Below are positions 47,797-60,000 of a stretch of 64,000 nucleotides of DNA, piece after piece; the stretch's first letter is position 1, and every line of letters begins with the position of its first letter. A program made the translations under genes and the position numbers. The notes below the pieces were generated by a model. It had not been told where the DNA came from, made no database searches, and was given only the letters and a program-made list of their open reading frames with translations. Origin of the DNA: Paragonimus westermani (taxonomy: Eukaryota; Platyhelminthes; Trematoda; Plagiorchiida; Troglotrematidae); assembly GCA_008508345.1 (NCBI GenBank), contig QNGE01000131.1, positions 350,747 to 414,746 of the forward strand. Direction: 5' to 3'.

Positions 47797-50590
47797 CTGG
47801 AATAAGCGAATGTATCTGAAACAAGCGTTGACCACGAATATTCTTCCTTAATTTGTAAGTCGGACCTAAATACTTGAAGACACTCAACTGGTTCTTCCTC
47901 ACAACAGGCAGCCAAGTGATGACGGAAAACTATCTGGTTAATTAGCAGAAAATCATTCGCAGTCTGCCGTCATTTTAGACCGATTTTGATAAGAAAGAGT
48001 ATTCATATTTGACACTTGATTGGCGCGGATAATCCGTTGTTTACTAGCTTTGTTATGGTTTGCCAAGCATTGCATTACCATTGATTTAGTGTATATCAAT
48101 GGGCATTTCTTTGGAACAATTGAGATTTACCAGCAAGTATTTGAGAAACATGTTTATTTAGTTCTAAGAATTAAGTCTATTCGATCGTAACTTGTATGCG
48201 TCCTAACCTTCGAAAGAAACTTTGGCAAAAACGGTAGACTTGATTTTACTCCTCTCCGAAGCTCGTCAACGGTGCGCATATTGATCCTCAGCTTTACTGA
48301 ACATCTTATCACAATTTACGCCAGAACGTCGCTGAAACCAATGCAGCTAACTTCACCGTTCACTTGTAAACCGCAGGCTACCTCCGATTGTTTATGCAGG
48401 GGAGTCGGTACTACGTTTCAAGCAAAAGCATCTGAATTAGGTCACGCGTGAATGCGATTGGAAGTTTGTATAGGAAAATATGGTTTTGTTCAGGGTAAAA
48501 TCAATAGCGTATTGCTCAACACGGTTGCCTCTTGAGGATATATACCGTTAATCCAGTCTCCGTCACAGCGTGTGTGCGCATCGCTCTAACTAGAGGGAAA
48601 ACGAAGTTCACCTTTTCTGTCCCTAAGATAGCATCTAGAAGTTTCATCTAAATACGACTACTCCCCTGAAATGTTATTGATCTTCGGCTTGGAATTAGAT
48701 GGACTTGTCACCTCCTAAAATCACAAAACGGAATGTAGTCTTTACTAACAGTCAATAATCTTAATGCAGACTCCTAAAATTATGGTTATCAGGCATTACG
48801 TTGGAAAATATACACTTGCGCAGTAACATAAGATAGTGGACTATTGTTTTTTCTAAATGGGTTTTATTGGCTCTTGTGAGAATGGCTGGTGGTTGTTTCA
48901 AGTTTCCGCTAGCTCGACTAATTCCACGAACTTCCCATCAGATAGAGTAAAACAAACACAGCTATGATGAACAATATATTTTCTTTGTTCAGTTAATCAT
49001 CCGATCGAAACCAAACTCCTATGTCAGTCGGGGGAACCTATATGGAATTGAAAAGAGCATTTGACATCGCAGATTAGTTGATCGAAAGCGCTTTGTCCGC
49101 TGATTCGAAGTAAAATACTTTGAGACGGTAAGAAAGTATACTGAACGGCAAAATATTCCATTGAAGAATTGAATATGTCAAAGTGTTTCTTGAATTGTTC
49201 CATAGGAAAATCCCATTAAAATCACATAATGGAAGCGTGACGAACAATTGTTCACGGCAGTTTGTTGTCAAGTTAATATAGTTGCATACTTTTGACCAGG
49301 TTATCACCTTGGGCAAGTAAACGAAATTTTTCGGACAGAATTTCACTAGGACGAAAGTCGTAACAAGATTTCACGCATCTTTAATTTGGGCACTAAAGTG
49401 GTGTCACCTACCTTAAAATTGAACGATCTGGTGTTCCACACCGTACGTCACAGATTTACGAAGCAGTTTCTTTGAGAAAATACACTTCTGATTTGTCGTT
49501 CAATAGTATCAAAACTATATATAATTAGGGTAGCATCGTTGCCACCTGAAATGTTGCAGAGTCGAGAAGTTCACAGTAACTGGACACGCGTAGAATGAAC
49601 CGTGTTCACCACATAAAACACTGGTTCTTCACTTGTGTTCAGTAATTCAGGTCTGACACTACAACACTCTAGTGAAAAGTTGAATCAAATGTCAATAGCT
49701 GTACGAACAGGACGTGTTTGGAAATCATCAACACCAGGTTTCTCGTTTGGTACCAGTTTGTCGCCACTGATTATGGAGTTGACTGAACAGGAATATTATC
49801 GCACGAAGCTCCCCATAACTTCATCATGAATCATCTATAAAATCTGTCGATTACTCTTCTGGTCTAATCAACAATTTACCTTTGGTAAGATTATAATGCA
49901 TTAGCGTGAAGCTACAATTTCCGTTGTTGTGAGGAGTTCACACAGAGTCTCGCAAAACTTGGCTCATCGTAATACTGAATAATTATAGGTTTATGCAAGC
50001 ACAATAAATTTAGTCAGTTTTATGTTACTCGTTATGCGTGATACGGAAAATATTCCGCCTCTATCTCGTCCATGTTTGTTGCGTAATCGATAACATTCCA
50101 AACAGTAATGGTATGTGTTTATAGTCCTCTATGATAGACATGGTCACATCAAGACTTGAGTCTTCTGTTTCATAACCACGAACAGGATTGAGTCTATCCC
50201 TAGCGTCACTAATTTTTTCATACAGTATGTATGTGTGTAGTTATCTCTCTATCGCTGTGTTCATTTGTGTTGACGCCAGAATGTCAACGTTAGGATGGAA
50301 GATGGTGTACATATCTCCCTATCTTTCAGGCAGCGTTCTTTCACAACGATAGATTGCAGAAGCAGATTTTCGAAAAACTTGTGTCATCTGGAACAAAGTA
50401 GCTACTATAAAACGGATTAGGCGGTTGACCACAACGAATATCCATTTGTAACCAAGACGTTAGTACTTGGAAATAGTAAAGATATTTTTATAACAAGAAA
50501 GATTCTCATCCGAATGAAGCTAGTTGTTTTCAACAAAACGAGTTAGTTTCAATTGGAACTCTCACTTGGCACCAGTTAGGTTCTTTCCGC
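47797..50590. other. no supported gene
   Basis: 2.8 kb without recognisable features. A donor-like AAG/GTAGGTG on the minus strand near 49397 is preceded by a frame that already stops. Probably non-coding. Confidence 0.4.
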
Positions 50591-50599
50591 TCCAAGCGC

Positions 50600-50950
50600 G
50601 TTTGTTTCGGTTGCTGTGTACTGTTTACTCTTGGGTTGGGTGGATTTCGTCATCGAATCAATCCGTCAGTGTAACACAAAAAGAACTAACAGGCAAATTG
50701 CGCAAACCCGTACTGTTGACTGGTCAATATGTATTGTATAATCCAAGTAAAGGCTTCTCTAAAAAATTGGATTATATTCGTCGAATTGGCGAAAGGAATT
50801 TTATTTCATATACACCAAGTTGTGATGTCAGAAGATGAAAACTAATGCGGAGGGCCTGGTCACTTACGCACGGAATGTTCATAGGAATTGTGCAAGAATT
50901 TGGAGTACATGGAAAAATTGAATTAAGCACGGTTATACACATATTAGGAT
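50600..50950 (+). mobile_element. divergent PLE-like reverse transcriptase thumb fragment
   Basis: The plus frame 50524-50838 contains VSVTQKELTGKLRKPVLLTG followed by QYVLY. It then has KKLDYIRRIGERN and ISYTPSCD, and after a stop the frame continues RRAWSLTHGMFIGIV. The order RKP..TGQY..Y, then K..LIR...ER, then I..TP.C, then a short helix with NGY.IV-like text matches the post-catalytic block of Penelope-type reverse transcriptases. It differs in wording from copies A and B (those read SVYR..TWTGQY.NF), so it would be another lineage or an older copy. One extra residue in RKPVLLTG and weak flanks keep confidence moderate. Confidence 0.45.
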
Positions 50951-53600
50951 AAACTTATTTAAAAAACTCCAGGTGAATTTACGTCCTGATTTTTTGCAAT
51001 GTCTCTGTGTTAGTAGACCTGCTATTGGTTTTTTTATGCGTACCTTATCAGTCTCAAAGTGTTTTAATCTTCGTTGTTTTATTTGTCAAGCGGAAAGAAC
51101 TTTTAGACTGTCTACCACACATTATTGTCAAATCGTTCAACAAAGTTTACCGGCAGAATAATTCTAGCGTATCCCATGTCACTATAACTTAGGACTCACA
51201 ACAAATGAATCTACGATTTGCGAGATCTCAGGAAAAGTGCATTACTTATCGCTTATATTGGTAAGGCTGAATGGCAAACTTGTAAACGTGAATATTTTGT
51301 TAACACTGTTATATGACGATCAAGTGTTGGAGCTCCAAATCAACATGCGATAATTAAACCATTTAGGTATTGGACAAGAACAACCAAATAAGACCGTGCA
51401 CTTCAGTGAGTGTGTAACTCGATATCTGAAGAGAAATGCTCCTCGGAAAGTCATTTATCTCTAGGACAACGTCTACGAACACTTTCGAATTGCTTGTCAT
51501 AATGAAGACGAAAAAGCGTTATATTTTGCAAATTCTGTCGTAGTGTATCTTATGACGAACATGGTCAAAATGGCTATTTTACCACTAATTCACCCTCGAT
51601 CTATTGACCGATGAAGATTGAATATTGTAAACATGACACTGCTTATAAAATTTAACTCTAGCATAAACGTGGAGTTTCTGGCATTACTTTAGGCAGACAG
51701 ATTGCTTTGTACAATGTTTTCAAGATTTACCACTGTTTTCTGACAGCTGATTCAAGCTGTTTACACTGTTGATGGAAAACACCTTGCAAACTTATGACTA
51801 TTATGCGAACGTGTACCTTTGCCAACTAAAACACCTTCAGCAAGTTCCAGAATAAAACTCTTCAGAGTCGCTTTACACATTATCTCAACATCTGACGGCA
51901 GAACCGTTACTCATTAACCAGTCTATAGTAACAAACCCTTCTTACAAATTGTAACAATTGATCCTTGATTTCATTCTCGCTAAACTGATATTCCATTTGA
52001 TCTTAATGTGTTGAGTTTCCAGCCAATCGTTCGAAATGTTTACAGTCCAGTCAATTTGGCTTGATACAAAAGTGCACTGGAAAATCGCCCTTCATCATTA
52101 TGAACGTCTTATCAATTTTTATTTGGTTCTCGTGTGTTTCCGCCTTAAACGTTTTGAGTGGAAACAGTAATTAAATGCATTAAACTAATCCTGTCCATCA
52201 CAATTTGCTTTCGTGTGGACTGCTGCAATAATCTCGCTCTCAGTATAAGACTAAGAAAATACTATTAAAATGTTAAGACTCACGTCGATTAGTGCACTGG
52301 TCTACTAATGACCTACTTCAGCACTGGCGTCAGTGGATTTTCATTCATTAGTAAATTAAACTCTCAAGTGAATACTCGTCAGGTTTTGGCAAGTGCACGC
52401 ACCTCTTGAAGCGATAAAGTACGCCAAGCCTTCAAATACCACCACCTAGTTTTCGGGCGTTCCATTTCAGATGTGACGTTCAGTATATTCACTGTTAGCC
52501 AGCAAATCAGAGTACATCGGAAATGCGGAGTAACGCTTGGAGGTCTGTTATCATTTAAAATGTGAACATTGTTTCCGTTGACCATATTTCACTACCAAAA
52601 CGGCATTCACATGCAAAGGTAATCCATATCGAGTCGATGATGTCGTGCTGGTTGATGTATAGGAAGTCAGCAAAACATTAAAAGGATAGACTTGAAACAT
52701 TGGTCTTCTGATGACCCTGGATAATTTCGATGCTAAAAAGAAAGATTTTCTCTGTATCGATCTTTGATTAAAAAAAGCTTTCGTTTCGGTCACACATTAA
52801 AGCATTTTTGTGATTTCTTTCCAAATGTTTGATAGCCGCTTCCACCGGAATATGTTTTGCTGATTGAACCTATCGTTAGCATGTATTTTCTTCACCTTGA
52901 GCATGCGGTCTACCGAGTTTGTTACTGAAAATAAAGCGTTGATTTAGCGAAACGAAGTAATCAAGTGTGGAATGCAATATTGATACCGTGTCCAATGTAG
53001 CAAGGAAGTCTTTTCATAGTGCTCGCCTGTCTCACGTACTTCTGCCAGTATATCAAACCCGGTTTTCTTAAGAAAAAACGGTTTTGTAAAATTCAGAATT
53101 ATAATGTCGCAAAATGCTTCTCTCTGCAAGGGATCATAGGCGAAATCGTCATCAGTATTGTTCAGTCAACTTACAATGATTTATGTCATCTTTCTCAAAT
53201 GGTACTTCCTCCAATATATTCCAAAAACATAAGCCACTAATTTACATTTGAAATATTTTTCCCCGGCAAAGGTTTACAAAAAGGTATTCTATAGAACCAT
53301 CTAGAAAATTCACCAATAATAAAATATGATCAATCACAGAACCCGTCTTCACTTTGGTGTTTTGACCAGCCCCTTTTAAGCAGATCTTTACTTTTGCTTA
53401 TAATGGAGCTCGCCAGCGGCGCATAACATTGCTACGACCAAATATAAAACCCCAACGAAGATTTCATGAAGTAACCGTGTTGACCACTGAGCCAATGACC
53501 TCACACTAAGCACAACTGAATGATCATGTGTAGACTTTCAGTCACACTCGCTAACGAGTGAAGTGTAGGTTTCTGGAACGTCTCGAGAAACTGCAGTCTA
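50951..53600. other. no firm gene; one coding-like scrap
   Basis: A plus-strand frame at about 51345-51613, broken once by TAG, has natural text (HFSECVTRYLKRNAPRKVIY and VYEHFRIACHNEDEKALYF). It could be a decayed element ORF related to the fragment at 50.6 kb, but it has no recognised motif. The rest is featureless. Confidence 0.35.
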
Positions 53601-53673
53601 GGGGAGGAGAGACTATAATACGTAATGTTTTTGAGGGTCAAATCCATATTTATATTTTTGCTAATTTTGTTGC
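53601..53673 (+). repeat. diverged direct repeat, copy 1
   Basis: Starts GGGGAGGAG and ends TTTTGTTG. It aligns with 54327-54400 at roughly three quarters identity with one 3-bp gap, sharing for example TAATG.TTTTGA..GTC and ATCCAT. Not obviously coding; probably two insertions of an unidentified interspersed repeat or one old duplication. Confidence 0.6.
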
Positions 53674-53828
53674 TTAAAAAAAGCAAACAAATGACAAACT
53701 GTTCGCTTTGAATCTCATGCCTTTGCGATTATCTGATGCGTTACCAGGTCCACAAGCAAAATCTTGCTCTGGACCAGGTTTATTCGCTTCCTAATCTTTT
53801 CTTTTTGGAGCCTATAAACATTAGACAG

Positions 53829-53932
53829 GACGAAAAAACAGAGGAGGAAACCAAGGGCGGTGACACTCAAATTTACAGTGATTATCAAACGTCGGTTGTG
53901 AAAATATTTAGTCGGCCAGATACGCTGACGTG
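53829..53932 (+). CDS. candidate internal exon
   Basis: 104 bp between an acceptor after a long pyrimidine tract (CTTCCTAATCTTTTCTTTTT, then ATTAGACAG) and a strong donor (GACGTG then GTGAGTTAT). The open frame has DEKTEEETKGGDTQIYSDYQ and VVKIFSRPDTLT. The antisense strand also has an open frame (53715-53966) with a membrane-like stretch (TVNLSVTALGFLLCFFVL), so the strand is not certain. The next acceptor is only 58 bp away. Confidence 0.35.
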
Positions 53933-53990
53933 GTGAGTTATCCTTTCTCATCTGTCCTGCAGCCACTTCACTGTGTTCCCTCTCTTCCAG

Positions 53991-54101
53991 ATGAACATGC
54001 TGCGTGGGGAGACAACACTCTGCTACCTATATTACAACGTTGGGCAAACCTACCCCCATTTCTCCCAAGATTTTCAGGGTTGCGCAGCCAGCTGCAATAA
54101 A
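53991..54101 (+). CDS. candidate terminal exon with overlapping AATAAA
   Basis: A very strong acceptor (CACTGTGTTCCCTCTCTTCC, then AG) is followed by an open frame with EHAAWGDNTLLPILQRWANL, ending QLQ and TAA at 54098. The stop overlaps an AATAAA polyadenylation-type hexamer (54096-54101). However, joining it to the exon ending at 53932 would create TGA at the junction in that phase, so either the upstream exon is wrong or another frame or site is used. Confidence 0.3.
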
Positions 54102-54326
54102 AAAGAAACGCACTGAAGACTAAATTACATAAATAAACGAATCATGTCAACGCAACAGCTATCTTCGATCGACCCTTCCTTGGAAATTTTGACATTCCTT
54201 ATTTCATTGCAATCATTATTTGTATGTATTACTCTGCAACTCTGATCAGCTAAAAAGACATGTTATGTATTTTTTCTTCTCCTTCTCTAGAAAAATGAGG
54301 GCTTATCTAATACTTACTAGCTCTTT

Positions 54327-54400
54327 GGGGCGGAGCTCTGACCATAATAAATAATGCTTTTGATAGTCGCATCCATTTGTACATTTTTGACGATGTTGTT
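54327..54400 (+). repeat. diverged direct repeat, copy 2
   Basis: Partner of 53601-53673, about 730 bp downstream in the same orientation. It lies just after another pyrimidine-rich acceptor-like tract (TATTTTTTCTTCTCCTTCTC, then TAG). Confidence 0.6.
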
Positions 54401-54520
54401 TTTTACCTGCTTTTGTTACAGTCAAGCAATCCATTTTGTAATGTCCGTCCCGGAGCTAACATCACAACTCGCCCCGTGGCTCGCTAGCTTACTTGTTTCT
54501 GTTTTTCTCTGTTTCTGTAG

Positions 54521-54769
54521 TTTTCAGACTTGATACCAGGACACGCGCTGTCCTTGTTATTCATTATGGGTTGGTTTTCTACAACGAGTACAGACTGGGT
54601 AGTATTCTATTTGATCAGTTTCAACAGGAGGCTGTTTGAAACTGCCCCTTTGAATGCAACAGCTGAGCCTCACTGTGTGATTTACAATTTACTCAATGAA
54701 CCCAAATCTCTTGCTATTCACCAACAAAACGAAAATACTTTAGTTTGTCTTGCTTTCAGATCAATATAA
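54521..54769 (+). CDS. candidate terminal exon, membrane-anchored-looking start
   Basis: One of the strongest pyrimidine tracts in the window (TGTTTCTGTTTTTCTCTGTT, then TCTGTAG) precedes a phase-0 frame of 82 codons to TAA: FSDLIPGHALSLLFIMGWFS, later FETAPLNATAEPHCVIYNLL and IHQQNENTLVCLAF. A hydrophobic segment is followed by polar text with a glycosylation-type NAT. No donor of good quality lies inside, hence terminal. Family unknown. Confidence 0.35.
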   Translation, partial: FSDLIPGHALSLLFIMGWFSTTSTDWVVFYLISFNRRLFETAPLNATAEPHCVIYNLLNEPKSLAIHQQNENTLVCLAFRSI

Positions 54770-54837
54770 ATGTAACTGAAAAAAACGGTGTGATTTTGAA
54801 TAATTCGACCACAATTTACTCTCTCAATTTCTTGCAG

Positions 54838-54912
54838 TCCACAACAAAATTAGTGGCAACAAATCCACTCGATGCCTATAGCTTGGGTGACATGTGCAAA
54901 GTCTCATTGTGA
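54838..54912 (+). CDS. candidate short terminal exon
   Basis: The acceptor TTACTCTCTCAATTTCTTGC, then AG, is followed by 24 codons and TGA: STTKLVATNPLDAYSLGDMC, ending KVSL. It sits only 69 bp after the stop of the previous candidate exon, so the two may be alternative ends of one gene. Confidence 0.3.
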   Translation, partial: STTKLVATNPLDAYSLGDMCKVSL

Positions 54913-57900
54913 AGCAGAATATCTGACGTTGCGTTTGTACGTTTGGAATGAAACATACTGGTGCTCTGGGGCGTTTCCAAGTTGGGCACATTCTAGGAAA
55001 GATTTCTGAATTAACTTTCTCTGGCAATTTTGCGAGTCTTGCTACCAACGCAGGGCTGCAAACCTAGCGGATTCTCGGGTCTTCTAAGTTAAACACAATA
55101 TATTATGTCAACTACTTTGAAAACGTGTTGGTGATGTAAGTTGACGTCTTTTAGTAGCTCATCCTGTGCATACTACATACTATGCATAAAACAGGACGAC
55201 ATTCACGTATAGCTGAATGTTGGAGCTAGCGTACTCTCCCTAGTACATCCGGACGTTAAATGAGACCGGCAAGGGATTGCACATCTGAAAAGGGCTATGA
55301 CAGGTGCATTATAAATATACAATTTTGTGTTAGCTGTCCCAATACGCCAATGATATTAAACATCGCGTTGAATGAATACTTAGTCTAATGAATCCAAGTG
55401 TATCCGGCTGACATGATAGCAATATAGATAAGCATTCGGCAGAATCTTCACAACCTGCAGTATTTGAACACTGCTCACGTAATCAGACTGCTGGTTCGAG
55501 AAGGGTGTTTTCGGCGGTTCCTCCTTAGAAATGGGCGTTGGAACAAAAACGTTTGATTTCGTAAGGGACAACCAAAGTCATGCATTCCTGCCATCAACGG
55601 GTTTGAAGTTCCGTCCGAGTTTTGACGAAACTAAATTCGCTAATAGACTGAGTTGCTCACGTTAATCAAGAAACAACTGTCATTTTTATTTACATACCCA
55701 CGTTTGAGCTTTAGTAAGGCAGAGGCTAATCAAACATTTATAATGCAAACAGCAAAGGTCATTTAAAGAGTTAGTCACAGTTACTATGAGCAAGGTGGTG
55801 AGCACTCGTTCCTACTTCGTCGAGTCTCATGAGCTCTCTATTCGCTTGACAATACAAACCTCGCCCTGTGAACAGGGGCAGATTATGGTCTCGACACGTC
55901 TGCTAGAATAGGGATCATAGTAAATATATTGCAGAGTGGCACGAGTTATTCCGTTTGTCCATTGGGTTTTTACTTCGAACTACGAAAAAATGAAGGCACA
56001 AGAGCTATTAGATTCAAAAGACATTCTTGAAGTACAAAACACTTGACCCAACTGCGAGCAAGTGTGTTGACATGATACATGCTCACATTGATAAAAATCA
56101 TGCTACTTGTTTCAGCTATAATGCAGCTATCAAATACTTGTGAGCAGTTTTAACTTAATGCAGAAAAAGTTTGAGGATCGCGAATAACACTGTCAACAGT
56201 GTAATAGTTAACCTATATTAGTTGATGTCTCCTTCAATAACCAACCTGTCAGATCTGAGTCAGCAACATGTGATATATAGACAGGAGCAAAATGCTTGAT
56301 TGACTGTTTCCTGAAGACAGCCTAGAGCAGAGTCGCACATTCTGAACTGGACGCAAACCTAATCTTTTAACACATTAACGCAGATATTTGGTTTTATTTT
56401 CACTGTTTCCGGTGACCACAAATTACGCAGACAGACCTAATTTGTTTGTGACTTCTATTCCCCGAAGTTACCGTGTTTGTAGAAGCTGGACACGGGGACT
56501 TGCTGATAGCAAGTATTAAAAGTTTCAGATCAATCACACAGTTTAATCGATTTTGCAACCATACGTTTTTTGTAATGACTGATGACGCTCGTTTATTAGG
56601 TGACTATTGATTAACACAAACCTAAAATTCAATGCTAACTTTTGCACGCTGAATTTGGAGCCAAAAATGTGGATCATTATTCTCTGGACCGTAGCCGTCT
56701 TCTCGTTCAGCTCCCGAAGAATCAAGTCTGCTTCTACGAAGCAGGTCTTACAAAGACACACGACCGTTTTTTGACCCAAGATTCAGTTCACCACAAAATG
56801 CTGTTTTAATCCTAGAACGAGAAACATCAGGTCTAAAGAACAAGTTCATCTAGAGTCATCGATTAGAAAATGCACAAACCGCTTTTTGTCGAAAAATACC
56901 GTACGCTTTTTAATCAGAATACGGTTTGAAAAACCGTTCTTGCTAGTATGCAGATCAAAACATTGAAATATAAAAGGCATTGACTGCAAAAAATACGACG
57001 CACAATGAGATGGTCAATAATCACATTACTGGATGGAGTATTATTACACTAACTCAGCTTGTATCAGTTGTCCAGACATTTTGTCACATGTTATTTACAA
57101 TAAAACAGGTTACATGCGAAGACTCATAAGTGACTTTTGAACACTCCGTTAACTAAAGTCTTGTCTGCTGCTAAATAATAAGCCAGTCATACTTGCGAAT
57201 ATCCAAATTAAAAACAATTCTACTCATTACACTTCGCAGTATTTCTTCAATGGGGTGATGCAGCCGCTTGCTCACTGTGCAACATCTGGTGAGTGGGTTT
57301 GAAACTTGACATTTACTGAAACCTATATTTCCACCACACTACAGACTACTGTAAGAGTTGGGCTTAGTAATGATATTGAATGGACCAAGAATGACAAAAA
57401 ATCATGTCTTATTTTGTGAAGTGGAAGTTTGTACATTTTAGCACGCATGGGTATCTGACTAGCTTCGATACGCGACTTACCACTATGGCGATTATCAACG
57501 TAGCTTTCACTGCATTGAAGAATGCCCATCTGGTTGGTAAAAACATCAGGAGGGTGATTTCCTATTCGACTAAACCTACGTGTTTAAGTATAGCGGAGAC
57601 TGCATATCAGCCATTAGCGCACAAAAATATCTGCACTACTTGAGGAATTTTCATCTGATTTGCAACGTCAAAAGTCACAGGAATTGTTGTTCGTCTTCTG
57701 CTTGTTAGTTTTTCATGCGCTTATAACTTATAGAGCAATCATGTGAATTTTTTATAGGAACTCTATGCACCAACTTGTAACCATTTGTTCGGAATTGGAG
57801 TAAACGGGGAATGGCTTAGTTAAACTGCTAGCGTACATGCTTTCAACTCGTTAGGCACCATAATTCGTAATTTTCGCTTTGGATTTTGTTGTCCAGCTGC

Positions 57901-59890
57901 GCGCCATGGTTACCAGCTTTATCCCGAATCGCTTACTGGACAGGTTTATTCAGCCATATTGTATAAATATTTGATGTACATTGCAAATTAATTGACGCAC
58001 AGTGGAAGGAAAACAAAAGGTCAATTAAAACTGCGTTTGAAGCATCCATGATGCACAAAAAGTTTCTAAATGATGTTAGTTGAACATCTTATCCATCATA
58101 TTTAACTACAGATTTATTATTAAGCTAACTGTTTATTGAGTTTTATAAAACGTATGTTGCTATAAAGTGTATTGCAACAAAATGACAGTCTCTATTTCGT
58201 GCACTGGAACACCAAAAATGTTAGTCGCTGTAAAAATATGGGTATATTAATTTCTTTTGCGAAACACGATAGATTTAAGATCGAGGGATTTGGCTGAACT
58301 CGAGGCATGATATCAAAATACCCATCGTTTGACACAAAACCTCTTAGCTGAATCCTGTATTCAGTTAGCGTACGTTTAGTTCGCCGAGAATTTCAGCCGT
58401 TGCGATTACAAGAAACAAGTTGTATTCAAAAGTGTTGTGTTGACACCTGAGTTAGTGTCATCTGATGCACAATTGTGGTTTCCTCCAGAATTTTTCTCAT
58501 TTTTATGAGATTCGAAAACAAACGTCAGAAATTGAAATGTGGTAGTCTCTGTTATGTCGTACTGACTTGGCAACAGTAAATCGTCTACGCGTGTGTTTCC
58601 CCGTAAGGAACAAGGAATAGTAGAGTAGACGAGTGCCGCAGACATCAAAATGATCTTAGAGAAAAAATTTGTCTCAATGCAACGCATACCACACAAATCC
58701 ATGCTTCTTCGGATACAGCACTGTGTATTTACAAAAGTATAATAACCGGCCGCAAATGTCATACGGTACATGTATGAAACCACACTTATCAAGACCATTG
58801 CTATTGATCAGCCCACCCACTTAACATCTTCGGAGTGAGCCGTGAATCTCACCCGATTTGACCAAAGCTGTGTTGGCCTCGATATGATCCTACATCTCAT
58901 CACTCATGTTACGTAGACCACATACGTTTTACATAAGTTGAGTACGCGATTTACTTTAAACAATTTCATCGTTTGCACAGCAACAAAACCTCTAAAATAA
59001 CTTACATGTTCGAACTGATCACCTAGTAATTGCTTCATTTGCAACGCACTGGATCCAGATATGAAGATGAGGTAACTTTACTTCTAGGAACAAGTTCAAG
59101 CAAAGTGCCAACATTCGTGTTCCCTACTGAAGACAGCCAACAGGACTGTTCACGAGGTTTGCAACCAAACTCAGTACAACTTTTTGAATAATTCACAGGC
59201 CGCTTTGAAAATTTGACACATTGAGCCAGTTGCTGATTACCTACGATTCCAATAAACCTCGTTCAAGAAGATCAACAACGGCAAGGCAAATTCCATCTAC
59301 CCACGCTCTTATGCATGCACGCCAGGTCGGTGGAGAATTGTACCGTGCTTTAAAAAATCACATTAGATTGGTTCGTTATAATCTGCAACTGGCTGCTGAT
59401 GTCTCGGAGCGACATTTTATATTATACTTTTGTATGAAAGACGATTAACAACATACTTGCACCCATTTATTAATTTTCTCCCAACACTTTTTCATTTGAT
59501 TTGAAAAATGTAGACAGAAGTGCATTAGTTAGAGTTGCTCGATTAAACCGTTGGGTAATTGTCTAATTTCGATTGTTCGATTTTTAAAGGTATCATTCAC
59601 TTGTAAACAAGCTATATGAAGCTACTGCACATTTTCAAGCCTTATCGAAATATTAACACGAAAGAAGCCTGAAGATTGATACCATTAGGGCATACATAAT
59701 TGATTACGTAAAAAATATCCTAAATTTGATGGCCCTCGGTTTTCATTTTTTCCGTCAACATTACTGATAATTTTTGAAATTATTCACCTAGAGTCTATTT
59801 GGTTGGGTTTAATTATGACTCCATACAATGCCCGAACTTGATTTTAAACAAAAATATGACTGCAACCAGATTAAAGACATGCGGGCGAGT
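54913..59890. other. no supported gene
   Basis: 5 kb without recognisable genes. The 130-codon minus frame at 58406-58798 has no splice support and is within chance length. The plus frames at 57404-57643 and 59221-59448 are short; the latter has natural-looking text (ARQVGGELYRALKNHIRL) but no sites. Confidence 0.4.
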
Positions 59891-59917
59891 ATATGATTTC
59901 GATAATTCATCTTCAGG
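59891..59917 (-). ncRNA. PLE 3' hammerhead-like core (copy A)
   Basis: On the minus strand from 59917: CCTGAAGATGAATTATCGAA, then ATCATAT. The CTGAAGA and GAAA boxes are separated by TGAATTATC. It lies about 85 bp beyond the endonuclease end and aligns with CCTGATGATGAATCACTGAA of copy C. CTGANGA with GAAA is the wording of hammerhead cores known from PLE terminal repeats; the stems have not been verified. Confidence 0.5.
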
Positions 59918-60000
59918 CCGACACAATTATATAGGGAGTTTATAGAGTTAGATCAAGATGTCCATCGGACTCACCACAAAGAACATAGGCAAATAATCGA

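Noticed and set aside
58406..58798. 130-codon minus frame
   Set aside because: No splice sites or family resemblance; with this base composition about one or two frames of this length are expected by chance.
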